This document shows positions 24,417-32,918 of a DNA stretch of 64,000 nucleotides, piece by piece. Origin of the DNA: Gemmatimonadaceae bacterium. Lineage in GTDB: Bacteria; Gemmatimonadota; Gemmatimonadetes; Gemmatimonadales; Gemmatimonadaceae. Under the pieces are notes generated by a model, which was not told the DNA's origin, did not search any database, and worked only from the letters and a program-made list of their open reading frames with translations. The DNA is taken from positions 62,001 through 126,000 of the forward strand of contig JACVCD010000003.1 in the NCBI GenBank assembly GCA_016742275.1, in the 5' to 3' direction. The translations under genes and the position numbers were made by a program. Every line of letters begins with the position of its first letter. Positions within the stretch are counted from its first letter, which is position 1.

Positions 24417-24859
24417 CCGGTGCCGATGCCGTCGTGTCCGCCCTCGGCGGTGCCGGCGTCGAGGCGCCGGGTGACGCCCAGTCCCAAGGCATGCGCAATA
24501 TTGTCGCGGCCATGCACACGTGTGGTGTCACGCGTGTGCTCGGCGTCGCTGGGGGCGGCATTCTCAATGCGGCGAGCGGCGGCCTTCGTCAGGACCAGCC
24601 AACCTTTCCCGAGGTGTTCAGAAAGGTGAGTGCCAGGCACAAGGAGGCATGGCAGGCCATGCACGATGGCAATGTGGACTACACGATGGTGGCCACGGGT
24701 GACATCGTGCCAGGCGATCGGACCGGCGTGTATCGAACTTTAGAGGACTTTCTACCGGAGGGCGGCCGCAGAATCAGCGTGGAGGATGTCGCGGATTTTC
24801 TGCTCAGGGCGCTCACGCAGGGATTGCATGTGCGCAAGCGTGTGGGAGCCGGGTACTAG
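24236..24859 (+). CDS. NAD(P)H-binding atypical SDR family protein
   Basis: A 207-residue Rossmann-fold protein of the flavin-reductase/biliverdin-reductase-B-like atypical SDR group. The cofactor motif is FGATGRVGGRF (residues 5-15). Also present are IRALVRDPSAIR, VVSALGGAG and the late VEDVADFLLRALTQ. Such enzymes reduce flavins or quinones, or act as NADPH sensors. It overlaps the end of the preceding flavoprotein reading frame by 181 nt, which is more likely an artefact of that frame's lost stop than genuine. Substrate not predictable. Confidence 0.85.
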   Translation: MHLAVFGATGRVGGRFVEYALADGHTIRALVRDPSAIRTRPGLELVQGDVLTLGDVTHTVTGADAVVSALGGAGVEAPGDAQSQGMRNIVAAMHTCGVTRVLGVAGGGILNAASGGLRQDQPTFPEVFRKVSARHKEAWQAMHDGNVDYTMVATGDIVPGDRTGVYRTLEDFLPEGGRRISVEDVADFLLRALTQGLHVRKRVGAGY

Positions 24860-24871
24860 GCTCTACCGCCC

Positions 24872-26248
24872 TTACAATTCCAGCGGCTTCTCCGTCTCGG
24901 TACCAACACTCTGGACGATGCGGTCCGTATACCGCACCTGTCGCTTACCCTCCTTCATCGAGAAGTCGAACGTCGCCAGTCGGTCTGCAATCCGGAATCG
25001 TGTGGCCGACAACGGCTCAAGTTTGAGCGGCCGTCCGCCCTCACGCGCGCTGTACAACGCTCCGTCCTCAAACGTCACGATCCGAACAACGTCATCGAAT
25101 CGATACGCACCTACCCAACGTTTGAGTTGCCCTTCGGTAAGCAGCACGGGTGCGGCTTCCGCGATCGGCTTTCCCAATACAATGGACACCGCCCGGATAT
25201 TGTACGATTCGGGTCCTCTGCCATCATCACGATTGGTCAGGACAATCGCGTACACATCACCGTCGGTGACATGGATGCCCGAGGTTGCGTAGCCATTGAT
25301 GCCTCCGGTGTGCTCCACTGTGGGCAGGTCGGCCAGTTCATTGATTGACCATCCGTATCCGTAGTTGCTGGGGCGGCCGTTCGCGAGCTTGTGATTGGCA
25401 AATGCCAGGCGTTTGCTCTCCTCGGAGATAAGTGTGTTCTGCCGAAGGGCGCGATTCCAGAGCAGCATGTCATCGACCGTCGACATCAATGATCCTGCCG
25501 CGTATGCGATCGACGGGCTCAGGTACTCGGGATTCTCGACAACGCCTTCGTACACCTGATAACCGCTCGCCCGATTTGCAACTAGGGCATAGTTGCTCGC
25601 GTAGTGCGAGTGTGTCATGCCGAGCTTGGCGAAGATGTTTTTCTGCACGAACTCGGCATACGGCATCCCCGAGATCTGTTCGATGATCATGCCGAGCAGC
25701 AGATAGCCAGAATTGCTGTACGCGTATTGTGCGCCGGGCGTGAACTCGAGCGGCAAGTCCTTGACGTGTGCGAGGATTTCCGCGGGCGACAAATCCTGCC
25801 GCGTAAGCGTGCGAAATGACGGCACATTGGTATAGCTGGTGATGCCCGACGAATGATTGAGCAGATGGTGCATGGTGATCTCACCGCCACTCGGGAAATC
25901 TGGTAGGAATTTCGAGAGGCGGTCCTGCAGACTGAGTTTGCCCTGTTCCACCAGCATGAGCGTCGCCACGCTGGTGAACTGCTTCGTGATGGAAGCCAAC
26001 TGCATCACATGCTCGGGCCGCATGGGCACGCGCAGTTCGACGTTGGCCATTCCGAAGGCCTTTCGGTAAAGAACGCTGTCGCCACGCGCGAGCAACACGG
26101 TCGCGCCCGGAGATTCCGCGGGATACGCCTGACGGAAGATGGAGTCGATTGCCGCTTCGTCCTTCGGCGTCAGCGCCACAGTGGCTCCTTGGCCGAACAT
26201 GACTGACGGAACCAGCAGCAAGGCTATGGCGAGCGTGAGGTGTCTCAT
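24872..26248 (-). CDS. Secreted serine hydrolase, class C beta-lactamase/DD-peptidase-like
   Basis: A 458-residue protein starting at ATG 26248, where a signal peptide begins (MRHLTLAIALLLVPSVMFGQ); an in-frame extension to 26680 lacks family sequence. Penicillin-binding motifs: SITK (S86-x-x-K89), YSN in YAYSNSGYLL, and HTG in VEHTGGINGY. A C-terminal lipocalin-like beta domain (about 355-458) follows, as in EstB/Pab87-type proteins. It may act as an esterase, D-aminopeptidase or beta-lactamase; most family members with this layout are peptidases or esterases rather than resistance enzymes. A degraded partial copy lies at 18704-18805. Confidence 0.88.
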   Translation of the reverse strand: MRHLTLAIALLLVPSVMFGQGATVALTPKDEAAIDSIFRQAYPAESPGATVLLARGDSVLYRKAFGMANVELRVPMRPEHVMQLASITKQFTSVATLMLVEQGKLSLQDRLSKFLPDFPSGGEITMHHLLNHSSGITSYTNVPSFRTLTRQDLSPAEILAHVKDLPLEFTPGAQYAYSNSGYLLLGMIIEQISGMPYAEFVQKNIFAKLGMTHSHYASNYALVANRASGYQVYEGVVENPEYLSPSIAYAAGSLMSTVDDMLLWNRALRQNTLISEESKRLAFANHKLANGRPSNYGYGWSINELADLPTVEHTGGINGYATSGIHVTDGDVYAIVLTNRDDGRGPESYNIRAVSIVLGKPIAEAAPVLLTEGQLKRWVGAYRFDDVVRIVTFEDGALYSAREGGRPLKLEPLSATRFRIADRLATFDFSMKEGKRQVRYTDRIVQSVGTETEKPLEL

Positions 26249-26486
26249 CTGCTTCTCAAGCGGGGAAGGCATGCGCCGGACCTGCGAGAAAGACGGCGCG
26301 ACCGAAAAGGTATACGTTTTGAGTGTACCTATCCCGCACCTATCCCACCACGCGGCAGGGAGAGGCCGCTGAGCGACTGTGATGGATGGTGGGCATCGAC
26401 CGCTCCGACTGGCCGGTTGACCGAATTGCTCGCCGAATGATGGCGCGTGCTGTGGCGCTGCGGTGTGCCAGACGCAAAGATGTGAG

Positions 26487-27542
26487 ATGACTCCTCGCGC
26501 TCCGTCACATACGCCGCGACCGCCGCTTCGCTTTGTGCTGGTGGTCGCGGCCCTCTTGTGCGCAGCGTACATCTCGGTGTTCCTCGCCGGTGGTCTCCCC
26601 ATGTCGCTGTATGTGGGAGTGGACGCTCTGGCCAATACCGCGGCGCTGGCTCTTATGGCACTGGGCGTTCGATGGGTCACCGATCAGGTGCCGTGGTCAT
26701 ACGCTCCGAAGTGGTGGTTCTTGCCGCTGCACGTGCTGGCAGGACTGGTTGCGGCGCAGATGTCGCTCGCGTTTACTGCGATCGCACTCGGCGTCGCGTC
26801 GCTGACGCGAAACGGCGGACTGACGGTCACGTGGCTAGTTGGGCCGGCTCGTCACTGGCAACTCTTCACGTTCGTGTTTGCCTACGCGGCGGTTGCCGGT
26901 AGTTGCTACGCTCTGCAGGTCATGGCCGAGGCGCGCGACGCACGCGTGTTGCGGCAAGATGCCGAGCTGGCGCGACTGCGCGAGCGGCTCGATCCACACG
27001 TGCTGCTCAACACGCTGCATTCTCTGTTGGAGATGGTGCGCGGCAATGATCCAGGCGCGGAGGAGGCGATCGAACGCTACGGACGGGTGGTGCGATACGT
27101 GACGGCTCCTCGTGAGGGTGTCGACGATCTGGTGCCGCTCCGCGACGAGTGGGCGCATCTGGAAGACTATCTCCATCTCGAGCAGCTTCGGCTCGGTGAC
27201 CGTCTCCGCGTGGTGCTGGACGTGGCCCCCACCGCATTGGCCGTGCGAGTCCCGGCGCTCTCTCTGCAGCCGTTGGTCGAGAATGCCATTGTGCACGGCA
27301 TCGCCCCGCGACCCGGTGCGGGATCCGTCACCGTGCAGGCAACGCGCGAGGCGCGTGCCGTGTCCATCATGATTGAGGATGACGGTGTTGGGACGCAGGC
27401 TCCTGCGACGCCGGGCTCTGGAAGAGCGCTGCAACTGATTCGCTCGCGTCTACGCCTGCACTTTGGTGCGCAGGCTGACATGCAGTGGGGCGCTGGACCC
27501 GGTGGCTGTGGATGGCGCGTGACGCTACGTGTGCCAGCGTGA
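26487..27542 (+). CDS. LytS/YehU-type sensor histidine kinase
   Basis: A 351-residue membrane kinase of the His_kinase (PF06580) family. Four hydrophobic segments fill about 1-150. The phosphoacceptor region is RERLDPHVLLNTLHSLLEMV; the usual PHFLFN is PHVLLN here. The ATPase N-box is LSLQPLVENAIVHGIAP and a G-box follows (IEDDGVG). ATG 26487 is preferred; a GTG eight codons upstream is possible. The stop overlaps the GTG of the response regulator by 4 nt, making a standard operon pair. The signal sensed is unknown. Confidence 0.87.
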   Translation: MTPRAPSHTPRPPLRFVLVVAALLCAAYISVFLAGGLPMSLYVGVDALANTAALALMALGVRWVTDQVPWSYAPKWWFLPLHVLAGLVAAQMSLAFTAIALGVASLTRNGGLTVTWLVGPARHWQLFTFVFAYAAVAGSCYALQVMAEARDARVLRQDAELARLRERLDPHVLLNTLHSLLEMVRGNDPGAEEAIERYGRVVRYVTAPREGVDDLVPLRDEWAHLEDYLHLEQLRLGDRLRVVLDVAPTALAVRVPALSLQPLVENAIVHGIAPRPGAGSVTVQATREARAVSIMIEDDGVGTQAPATPGSGRALQLIRSRLRLHFGAQADMQWGAGPGGCGWRVTLRVPA

Positions 27543-28312
27543 GCGACGCGGCCGATCATTTGCGCGTGGCCATTGCCGAGGACGAACCGCTGGCTCGTCG
27601 CGCGCTCCGGCGCATGCTTCAGGAAGACCCGGCCGTTACCCTGATATCGGAGGTGGTCGATGTGCCCGCACTCACGGCCTTGTTGCGCAGCGCTCCGGCG
27701 CTGGACGTGCTCTTCCTCGATATCAGGATGCCGGGTGGATCCGTCTTCGACTGCCTGACGCTTCTCTCGCCCGATACGTTGGTGGTGTTCACCACCGCGC
27801 ATGCCGAGCACGCCGCGACGGCGTTCGACCTCGATGCGGCAGACTATCTCCGAAAGCCTTTCGGTGCGCGCCGCGTGCACCAGGCGCTCGAGCGCGTGCG
27901 ACGCCGGCGGCGCGTGCGTCCGTCGCGTGCGGATAACGAATACCATCTGCTCGTGCGTGTAGGGGTCCGTGATGTCCCCATCCGGCTGGCGAGCGTGTGG
28001 CGATTCGAGGGGGCCGACGACTGCGTACGCGTGGTCACCGCCGATCGCGCGCTCCTGCACACGACCACGCTGCAGGCGTTGGACGACGCGTTATCGCCCC
28101 GGGGCTTTCTGCGTATTCACCGCCGCCATCTCGTGAACAGCGGCGCAATTCGCGCCCTGATCCCACACGATGCGCATCGGCTCGCCGTGGAGATGCCGAA
28201 CGGCGAGCGGCTGGTGGCGAGTCGACGCGGTACGGCGGCACTCCGGGCTTGGGCGCAGCGCACGCCCGACGTCGCGGCGCCACCTCACTCTCCGGGCGGC
28301 ACGCGCAGCTGA
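27539..28312 (+). CDS. LytTR family response regulator
   Basis: A 257-residue regulator starting at GTG 27539 (GTGA overlap with the kinase stop). The receiver domain (about 8-125) has VAIAEDEPLARRAL for the acidic pocket, the phosphorylated Asp in LFLDIRMPGG, and KPF as the conserved Lys loop. The C-terminal LytTR DNA-binding domain (about 145-245) includes FLRIHRRHLVNSGAI. Together with the LytS-type kinase it would regulate transcription in response to an envelope or small-molecule signal. Its last nine codons overlap the convergent amidohydrolase gene. Confidence 0.88.
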   Translation: MSDAADHLRVAIAEDEPLARRALRRMLQEDPAVTLISEVVDVPALTALLRSAPALDVLFLDIRMPGGSVFDCLTLLSPDTLVVFTTAHAEHAATAFDLDAADYLRKPFGARRVHQALERVRRRRRVRPSRADNEYHLLVRVGVRDVPIRLASVWRFEGADDCVRVVTADRALLHTTTLQALDDALSPRGFLRIHRRHLVNSGAIRALIPHDAHRLAVEMPNGERLVASRRGTAALRAWAQRTPDVAAPPHSPGGTRS

Positions 28313-29628
28313 ACTCCTTGCTTTACCCGATCGCGGATGTCGAGCAGGCATTCGCGGCGCACAAGCGGGTCGCAGCCGAGGGTGAGGAAGCTGGCTTCGT
28401 AACCCGCGCGAAGCAGCCCGATGCGACGACCCGGGAAAATGCTTTGCGGCGTAGTTACCGCGCGCATCCGGATCAGGCTCGCTGCATCACCTCCCATGAC
28501 ATCGACGAGCGCCGTGGCGTCGCGAACGATGATCTCGGTATCGGAGTAGGTATCGGAGCCGGTGATGAGTCGAGCGCCGTAACGCTGCAGCAAGCGGATG
28601 TTGGCCTCGAACACCGTGCGAACGCGCCGCTGGCTGGCGGTGTCTCGCGCAGCCCCACGCGCGAGACCAATGGTGGTCACGACGGGAATGCCCGAGGCGC
28701 CGATGCGGCGGGCGAGTGGCTCCGGCAGACGGTAGCGATCGAGAGTGCTGTCGGCTGCGTCGGCAACGCCGTACCCCGGTACGTGCGCAAAACCATCGAT
28801 TCCGGCGTCCATGGCGAGCTGCGCATCGAAGGCGGTCTCCACGTGCGCCCACGCCTTCCGACCCATGGCGTGTGCCGAGTCCACGAGGGGGCGCACCACG
28901 TCGGCGCTCAGCCCGTAGCCGCCGGCCCGTGAGGAGTCGGTGAGGATTGTACGCCGATGCTCCGTGTCGAGCAGCATCACCTTGAGAATCGGCACCGTGT
29001 CGCGACGGAGACGCCTGACCACTTCCGGAAGCTGTGGCAGGCTGTCGAGCGTGAGGTAGACATCTCCCTCGCGCGCGCGACTGCGAGCTGCCGTCAATCG
29101 CTGCGCCGGATCGGGAGGGAAGGGCATGCGATAGAGCCCAAGCGCTTCGTAGAGCAGTTGCGGGTGACCACCATATGCAGTGACGGGTGTGTTGGCGTAG
29201 ACCACGTCGATGCTGGTGGGCGTGTTGAGCTGTGACAGGAGCTCGCGGCGTCCGGATCGACTGTTGCCGAGCACCTGTACGTAGAACACACCGCTGCGCA
29301 GATACAAATCGCGTATGCTCGCGAAATTGAATGCTCCGTCCGGGCTGTGCGTGTGGGCATCACCGTATGGCGGCACTACGAACTGGCCGCGCATGGGTAC
29401 AACACTGTCGGGCCGGCTGGTCGGAGGGGCAACGAACCGTCCGTTTCGCACGAAACGCGAACCAGCGACGAAGCGCGTTCCGTCGAACCACTGCGCGTTG
29501 CGAAACTCAATCACGCGGCCCGTATCGGGCGCGATCGCGCGGGTTGGTTGCGCCGCCGCGTGCACGGTCGGCACCAGCAGGAGCGCCACGAGTGGCATGG
29601 GCCAGCAGCTAGTCAGAAGAGTAGGCAT
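28285..29628 (-). CDS. Secreted amidohydrolase-like protein
   Basis: A 447-residue protein beginning at ATG 29628, where a signal peptide fits (LLTSCWPMPLVALLLVPTVH); an upstream ATG at 29673 only adds a polar leader. The metal-dependent amidohydrolase barrel shows DAHTHSPDG (first metal motif, after VVPPYG), AWAHVETAFDAQLAMDAGID and FAHVPGYG, and the late GSDTYSD with the metal-binding Asp. The composite beta domain (FRNAQWFDGTRF) flanks the barrel. Sequences of this sort are annotated as imidazolonepropionase-like or prolidase-like hydrolases; no substrate can be named. Convergent with the LytTR gene. Confidence 0.78.
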   Translation of the reverse strand: MPTLLTSCWPMPLVALLLVPTVHAAAQPTRAIAPDTGRVIEFRNAQWFDGTRFVAGSRFVRNGRFVAPPTSRPDSVVPMRGQFVVPPYGDAHTHSPDGAFNFASIRDLYLRSGVFYVQVLGNSRSGRRELLSQLNTPTSIDVVYANTPVTAYGGHPQLLYEALGLYRMPFPPDPAQRLTAARSRAREGDVYLTLDSLPQLPEVVRRLRRDTVPILKVMLLDTEHRRTILTDSSRAGGYGLSADVVRPLVDSAHAMGRKAWAHVETAFDAQLAMDAGIDGFAHVPGYGVADAADSTLDRYRLPEPLARRIGASGIPVVTTIGLARGAARDTASQRRVRTVFEANIRLLQRYGARLITGSDTYSDTEIIVRDATALVDVMGGDAASLIRMRAVTTPQSIFPGRRIGLLRAGYEASFLTLGCDPLVRRECLLDIRDRVKQGVQLRVPPGE

Positions 29629-29763
29629 GCGAATAAGCTGCGCGTGCCAGGCCGGAGGTGGCCGGCCTGGCATCGTCGTACCGGCGAGTGCGCCACTCCC
29701 GACGGCGAATCGTCCACGAGACGTTTGCGCCGATTGCTCGCGGACGCGGAGAAGTATGATTGC

Positions 29764-31311
29764 TTATGCCCGGTCTGGTGCGTACGTCAGCCGTTCGTCT
29801 TCATCCGGCTCCAGGCAATAGATGTCCCAGCCGGCTTTCAGCTTCTCTTTGCGGTAGGCCATCACCACGTTCGTTCCGTCGGTTCGCAGGTTGATGGCGC
29901 CGTACACCTCGACCCCACGCGCAAGCACCGTACGTTCCATCTTCTCCAAGGCAGCCAGGGTCTTCTCACGCGCCTCATCGGTCGTGGCGTTCGCGTGTCG
30001 CTCTCGTGCTTTCTCGAGCTTTGCGAGATCTTCCCTGGTCACACCGCGCTCTCGTGCTGAGCGTGCCAGTTCCGTGCTGAAGATCAACGGGCGCTTGCCG
30101 CGACCATACAACCCGATGGCGCCAAGCGTATCGCATCGTGGGTGCGCATGACTTTCGTTGTCGCCACTGGAGATGACCGTGGCCGCGGCATTGAATGCAC
30201 GCATCAGATCATCGGGCACATCATGGCTGCCGTGGTGGCAACTCTTGGCGACATCGCTCTGAAATACCTCGCGGGCGCGCATAACGGCTTCTTCGCGCGC
30301 GTCATCCGATTTGGGTAGCGACTCGCCATTGTTGCCGTACTGCTCCAGCAGAAACACGCCCGCTGATGTGTTGAGATCTCCACCGAGCAGAATGCGTACA
30401 CCGCCATACTGCAGTTGGAGAATGACGGAGTGCCCATTCTTTGTTTTTCCCGCGTTGTAACTTCGGCTCGTAGGTGATGCCGCGAACCAGCGCAGTCGAT
30501 CCTTGCCGTCGCTGTTGCGCTCCAGCACCGGACCGAGCACCTGAATTGCCAGTGTGCCGTCGGCGGGCTCATATCCGGGCAAGTAGCTATTCGCGTCCGG
30601 CTTGGTATTCAATGCGCTGAACGTCTCCACGCGATCGGATTGCGCGAGCGTGTTGAGCATGTTGCCATACACCTTCGGTGATTCCCTGCTTGAGTCCAAT
30701 ATTCTTACCCAGCGCGTCCGGTCGTCCAGGAAGGCCCGCATGGCGTCGTCATCCTGGATGACCTCATCTACATAGCGGCGCCCGTCAATGTCGATGTGTC
30801 CGCCCAAGCCATCTTCGCTCGTGTCCTCGATGATGCCATTGTGGTAGATGGTGTCGAACTGAACATTCGCGTCCTCGAAGAGCGGCTCGAAGCCCTTGTA
30901 GTGATCGAGATCGGAATGACTGATGATGCCGGTGAACTTGAATGGCAGACGTTGCTTTCTGAAGTTGTACTTCCACTTCAGGAACCGATACATGTTGTCC
31001 GACTGTCCGGCATCAAGGATGATGTGCCGGTCGTCCGGTGTGCGAATAAGCGCACCGTCGCCCTGACCAATGTCAACAAATGTCACTTCCAGCAAGCGCT
31101 CCGACTGTACTTCCGATTCCTTCACTCGACAGGGCATCTCCGCTTCAAGGCCCCGAGGGCGAACTGGTAGCCAGCCGTCTTGCGCATCTCCGGTGACTTC
31201 CATCCAATCGCCCCATAACAATTCGCGTGTTGTCGTCTTGCCATCCTCCTCAATCTCGAGCGTCGCTTTCGGATAGCCAGCGTAGCAGACGTCTCCCGTG
31301 CGATTCGGCAT
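29764..31311 (-). CDS. ComEC/Rec2-type MBL-fold hydrolase, cytoplasmic
   Basis: A 515-residue protein without a signal peptide. A short beta-rich N-terminal segment (about 1-65) precedes a metallo-beta-lactamase domain of the ComEC type. Motifs: FVDIGQGDGALI (opening strand), HSDLDH (H132-H137, metal site), GGDLN, and AKSCHHGSHD (further metal His). A charged coiled-coil-like stretch (KLEKARERHANATTDE) lies near residue 430. Stand-alone ComEC-type hydrolases are nucleases or phosphodiesterases, and some occur in defence loci. It stands alone on the minus strand, and a palindrome lies 58 nt upstream (31369-31383). Confidence 0.8.
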   Translation of the reverse strand: MPNRTGDVCYAGYPKATLEIEEDGKTTTRELLWGDWMEVTGDAQDGWLPVRPRGLEAEMPCRVKESEVQSERLLEVTFVDIGQGDGALIRTPDDRHIILDAGQSDNMYRFLKWKYNFRKQRLPFKFTGIISHSDLDHYKGFEPLFEDANVQFDTIYHNGIIEDTSEDGLGGHIDIDGRRYVDEVIQDDDAMRAFLDDRTRWVRILDSSRESPKVYGNMLNTLAQSDRVETFSALNTKPDANSYLPGYEPADGTLAIQVLGPVLERNSDGKDRLRWFAASPTSRSYNAGKTKNGHSVILQLQYGGVRILLGGDLNTSAGVFLLEQYGNNGESLPKSDDAREEAVMRAREVFQSDVAKSCHHGSHDVPDDLMRAFNAAATVISSGDNESHAHPRCDTLGAIGLYGRGKRPLIFSTELARSARERGVTREDLAKLEKARERHANATTDEAREKTLAALEKMERTVLARGVEVYGAINLRTDGTNVVMAYRKEKLKAGWDIYCLEPDEDERLTYAPDRA

Positions 31312-31645
31312 AACAATTGTGGTGTGAGGTTTTCAGTTCGCGGATGCACATGATTCTTTACAGACATTGTGCGGAATCCGCACGCGACGCGTTTGTGCAC
31401 CGGCCACAACGGCCTGGAAAACGCGCGCTGGCTTATGAGTGGTATTTGCGGGCTGCGCCGTCAAGCTGATGGCGTGGAAAACCGCAGTGCGCCTCCGAAC
31501 GAAAGCCATGATGATCGTTCGTAGCGCCAATGATCGCAGGCGTGGAGGCGAGCTGATCATTTCCCTTGGTAGGTAGTTGTGTCGATCAGACTTCTCGTCG
31601 GGTTGAGTCACTACACCAATTGCCCGCGACTCAAGACAAACAATC
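31312..31645. other. 334-nt divergent intergenic region
   Basis: It separates the ComEC-type gene (leftward) from the secreted gluzincin gene (rightward). A 15-bp palindrome is present at 31369-31383. Frames crossing it on the minus strand have no family-like sequence and run into the gluzincin signal peptide. No RNA gene was recognised. Confidence 0.55.
31369..31383. promoter_or_regulatory. 15-bp palindrome, possible operator
   Basis: GTGCGGAATCCGCAC has 7-bp perfect arms around a single A. It lies 58 nt upstream of the ComEC-type MBL gene start (31311, leftward) and 263 nt before the gluzincin gene. The position suits a repressor or activator site; the cognate protein is unknown. Confidence 0.35.
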
Positions 31646-32839
31646 ATGCTGCGATATGCATGCCGTTCGACGTTGCGTGTGCCTGTGTGCAGGCTCGTTG
31701 GTTTTGCGTTGGCCGCGTTGCTGTTCTTCGGCGTACGAACCGAGTGCCGCGCGCAGACCACTGTAGTCAGCGGCGCGCCGCCCATTCGCCTCGCGATTGG
31801 TTTTGGGGTAGACACAAACGCGAATCCTGCGCGCGAGATTCTTGCGCTATGGCGCAACTACCTGCAGGAAACAGACGGACCACGGGCGAATGCGTTTTGG
31901 GCCCGCGCCGAGCAGGCGATGTATCCCGATGTCGATCTGCTGCGGACGTTTGTCTACCAGGGATTCACGAACTTCACCCTCATCCACCTTGGGCCGAGTC
32001 CGGGTGAGCCTGGCGTGTACGAGTTGCGCACGTTTGTTGGTCGTGCGGACTCCGCGACACGTGATGTTTATCCGCTCGCTGTTTATGCGGTGTACGCCGT
32101 GCGTGAGGGTGGCCGATGGGTGCTCAGCAACGCGTTGGTGCACCGCACGCGTGCGTGGTATCGGTACCGAGTTAGACACATTGCGTACGCGGTGTCGTCG
32201 CCAGCATTGATGGATACTCTTCGTGCAACGCGGACGGCGACGTATATGGATTCCGTCGGAACTGCGTTCGGTGTCACGGTTCCAGAGATTTCGTACTACG
32301 CGGCTGAAAGTCTGAGTGGTATCTACGCCGCACTGGGACTCGACTTCTTTCCCCTCGCAACGGATACCGCCGGCGGCAGAGCATTGGTATCGCAGCGTAT
32401 GGTGCTTGTTGGCGGAACGACCAATACCGAATCCAATCGGCACGAACTCGCGCATGTCGTGCTCGCATCGCTGTCCACGCCACGAACGCACCGGCTTCTT
32501 GCAGAGGGACTGGCGACATGGATTGGTGGCTCAGCGGGATTGCCGTACACGGCCTTGCTGCCCGGTCTTGCCGCGTGGTTGTCCGCACACCCGGACGCGA
32601 CGCTGCTCGGCATCCTCACCAATCCGCCGCGTCGTGAGGGAACACTGGATGTGGGCTACAACGTGCTCGCGGTGATTTGCGCATTGGCCCATGAGCGCGG
32701 GGGCGTGGCGGCTGTACGGGCGATCATGGACGGGGGACCGGCTCCGGAGGACGTGGTGCGGACCATTGCACGTGTCTTCGGTCTTACTCCGGCGCAGGTC
32801 GACGAACTGTGGCGTGGGCGCGTGCGTGAGGGTCGATGA
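31646..32839 (+). CDS. Secreted putative gluzincin metallopeptidase
   Basis: A 397-residue protein with a signal peptide (about 1-36, GFALAALLFFGVRTECRA). The zinc motif NRHELAHVVL gives H266-E267-x-x-H270, and LLAEGLATWIGG places E287 seventeen residues later, the third ligand of gluzincins. The surrounding helices are MA-clan-like, resembling peptidase MA-like or M1-related cores. No closer family is recognised. The C-terminus ends in a helical segment typical of TPR-like or linker helices. It is a single-gene unit followed by 79 nt containing the MarR-type palindrome. Confidence 0.7.
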   Translation: MLRYACRSTLRVPVCRLVGFALAALLFFGVRTECRAQTTVVSGAPPIRLAIGFGVDTNANPAREILALWRNYLQETDGPRANAFWARAEQAMYPDVDLLRTFVYQGFTNFTLIHLGPSPGEPGVYELRTFVGRADSATRDVYPLAVYAVYAVREGGRWVLSNALVHRTRAWYRYRVRHIAYAVSSPALMDTLRATRTATYMDSVGTAFGVTVPEISYYAAESLSGIYAALGLDFFPLATDTAGGRALVSQRMVLVGGTTNTESNRHELAHVVLASLSTPRTHRLLAEGLATWIGGSAGLPYTALLPGLAAWLSAHPDATLLGILTNPPRREGTLDVGYNVLAVICALAHERGGVAAVRAIMDGGPAPEDVVRTIARVFGLTPAQVDELWRGRVREGR

Positions 32840-32880
32840 ACCCCCAGTCTTGCGAAAAAGGGACATTGAATTCAGATTGA

Positions 32881-32893
32881 TTGCCTGAGGCAA
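32881..32893. promoter_or_regulatory. TTGCC-TGA-GGCAA palindrome, probable MarR autoregulatory operator
   Basis: TTGCC (32881-32885) and GGCAA (32889-32893) are perfect inverted arms 25 nt upstream of the ATG of the MarR-GNAT gene. MarR proteins often bind such TTGC/GCAA dyads in their own promoters. A TAATTAT stretch immediately follows and could be the -10, so bound protein would block transcription. Confidence 0.5.
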
Positions 32894-32918
32894 GTAATTA
32901 TCTGCTGAGGGCACTTAT

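Noticed and set aside
26249-26680. N-terminal extension of the serine hydrolase
   Set aside because: The extra 144 codons have no beta-lactamase-like text, and a signal peptide begins exactly at ATG 26248.
31333-31857. Minus-strand frame in the intergenic region before the gluzincin gene
   Set aside because: It runs through the gluzincin signal-peptide region and has no recognisable domain; its composition is typical of antisense frames.
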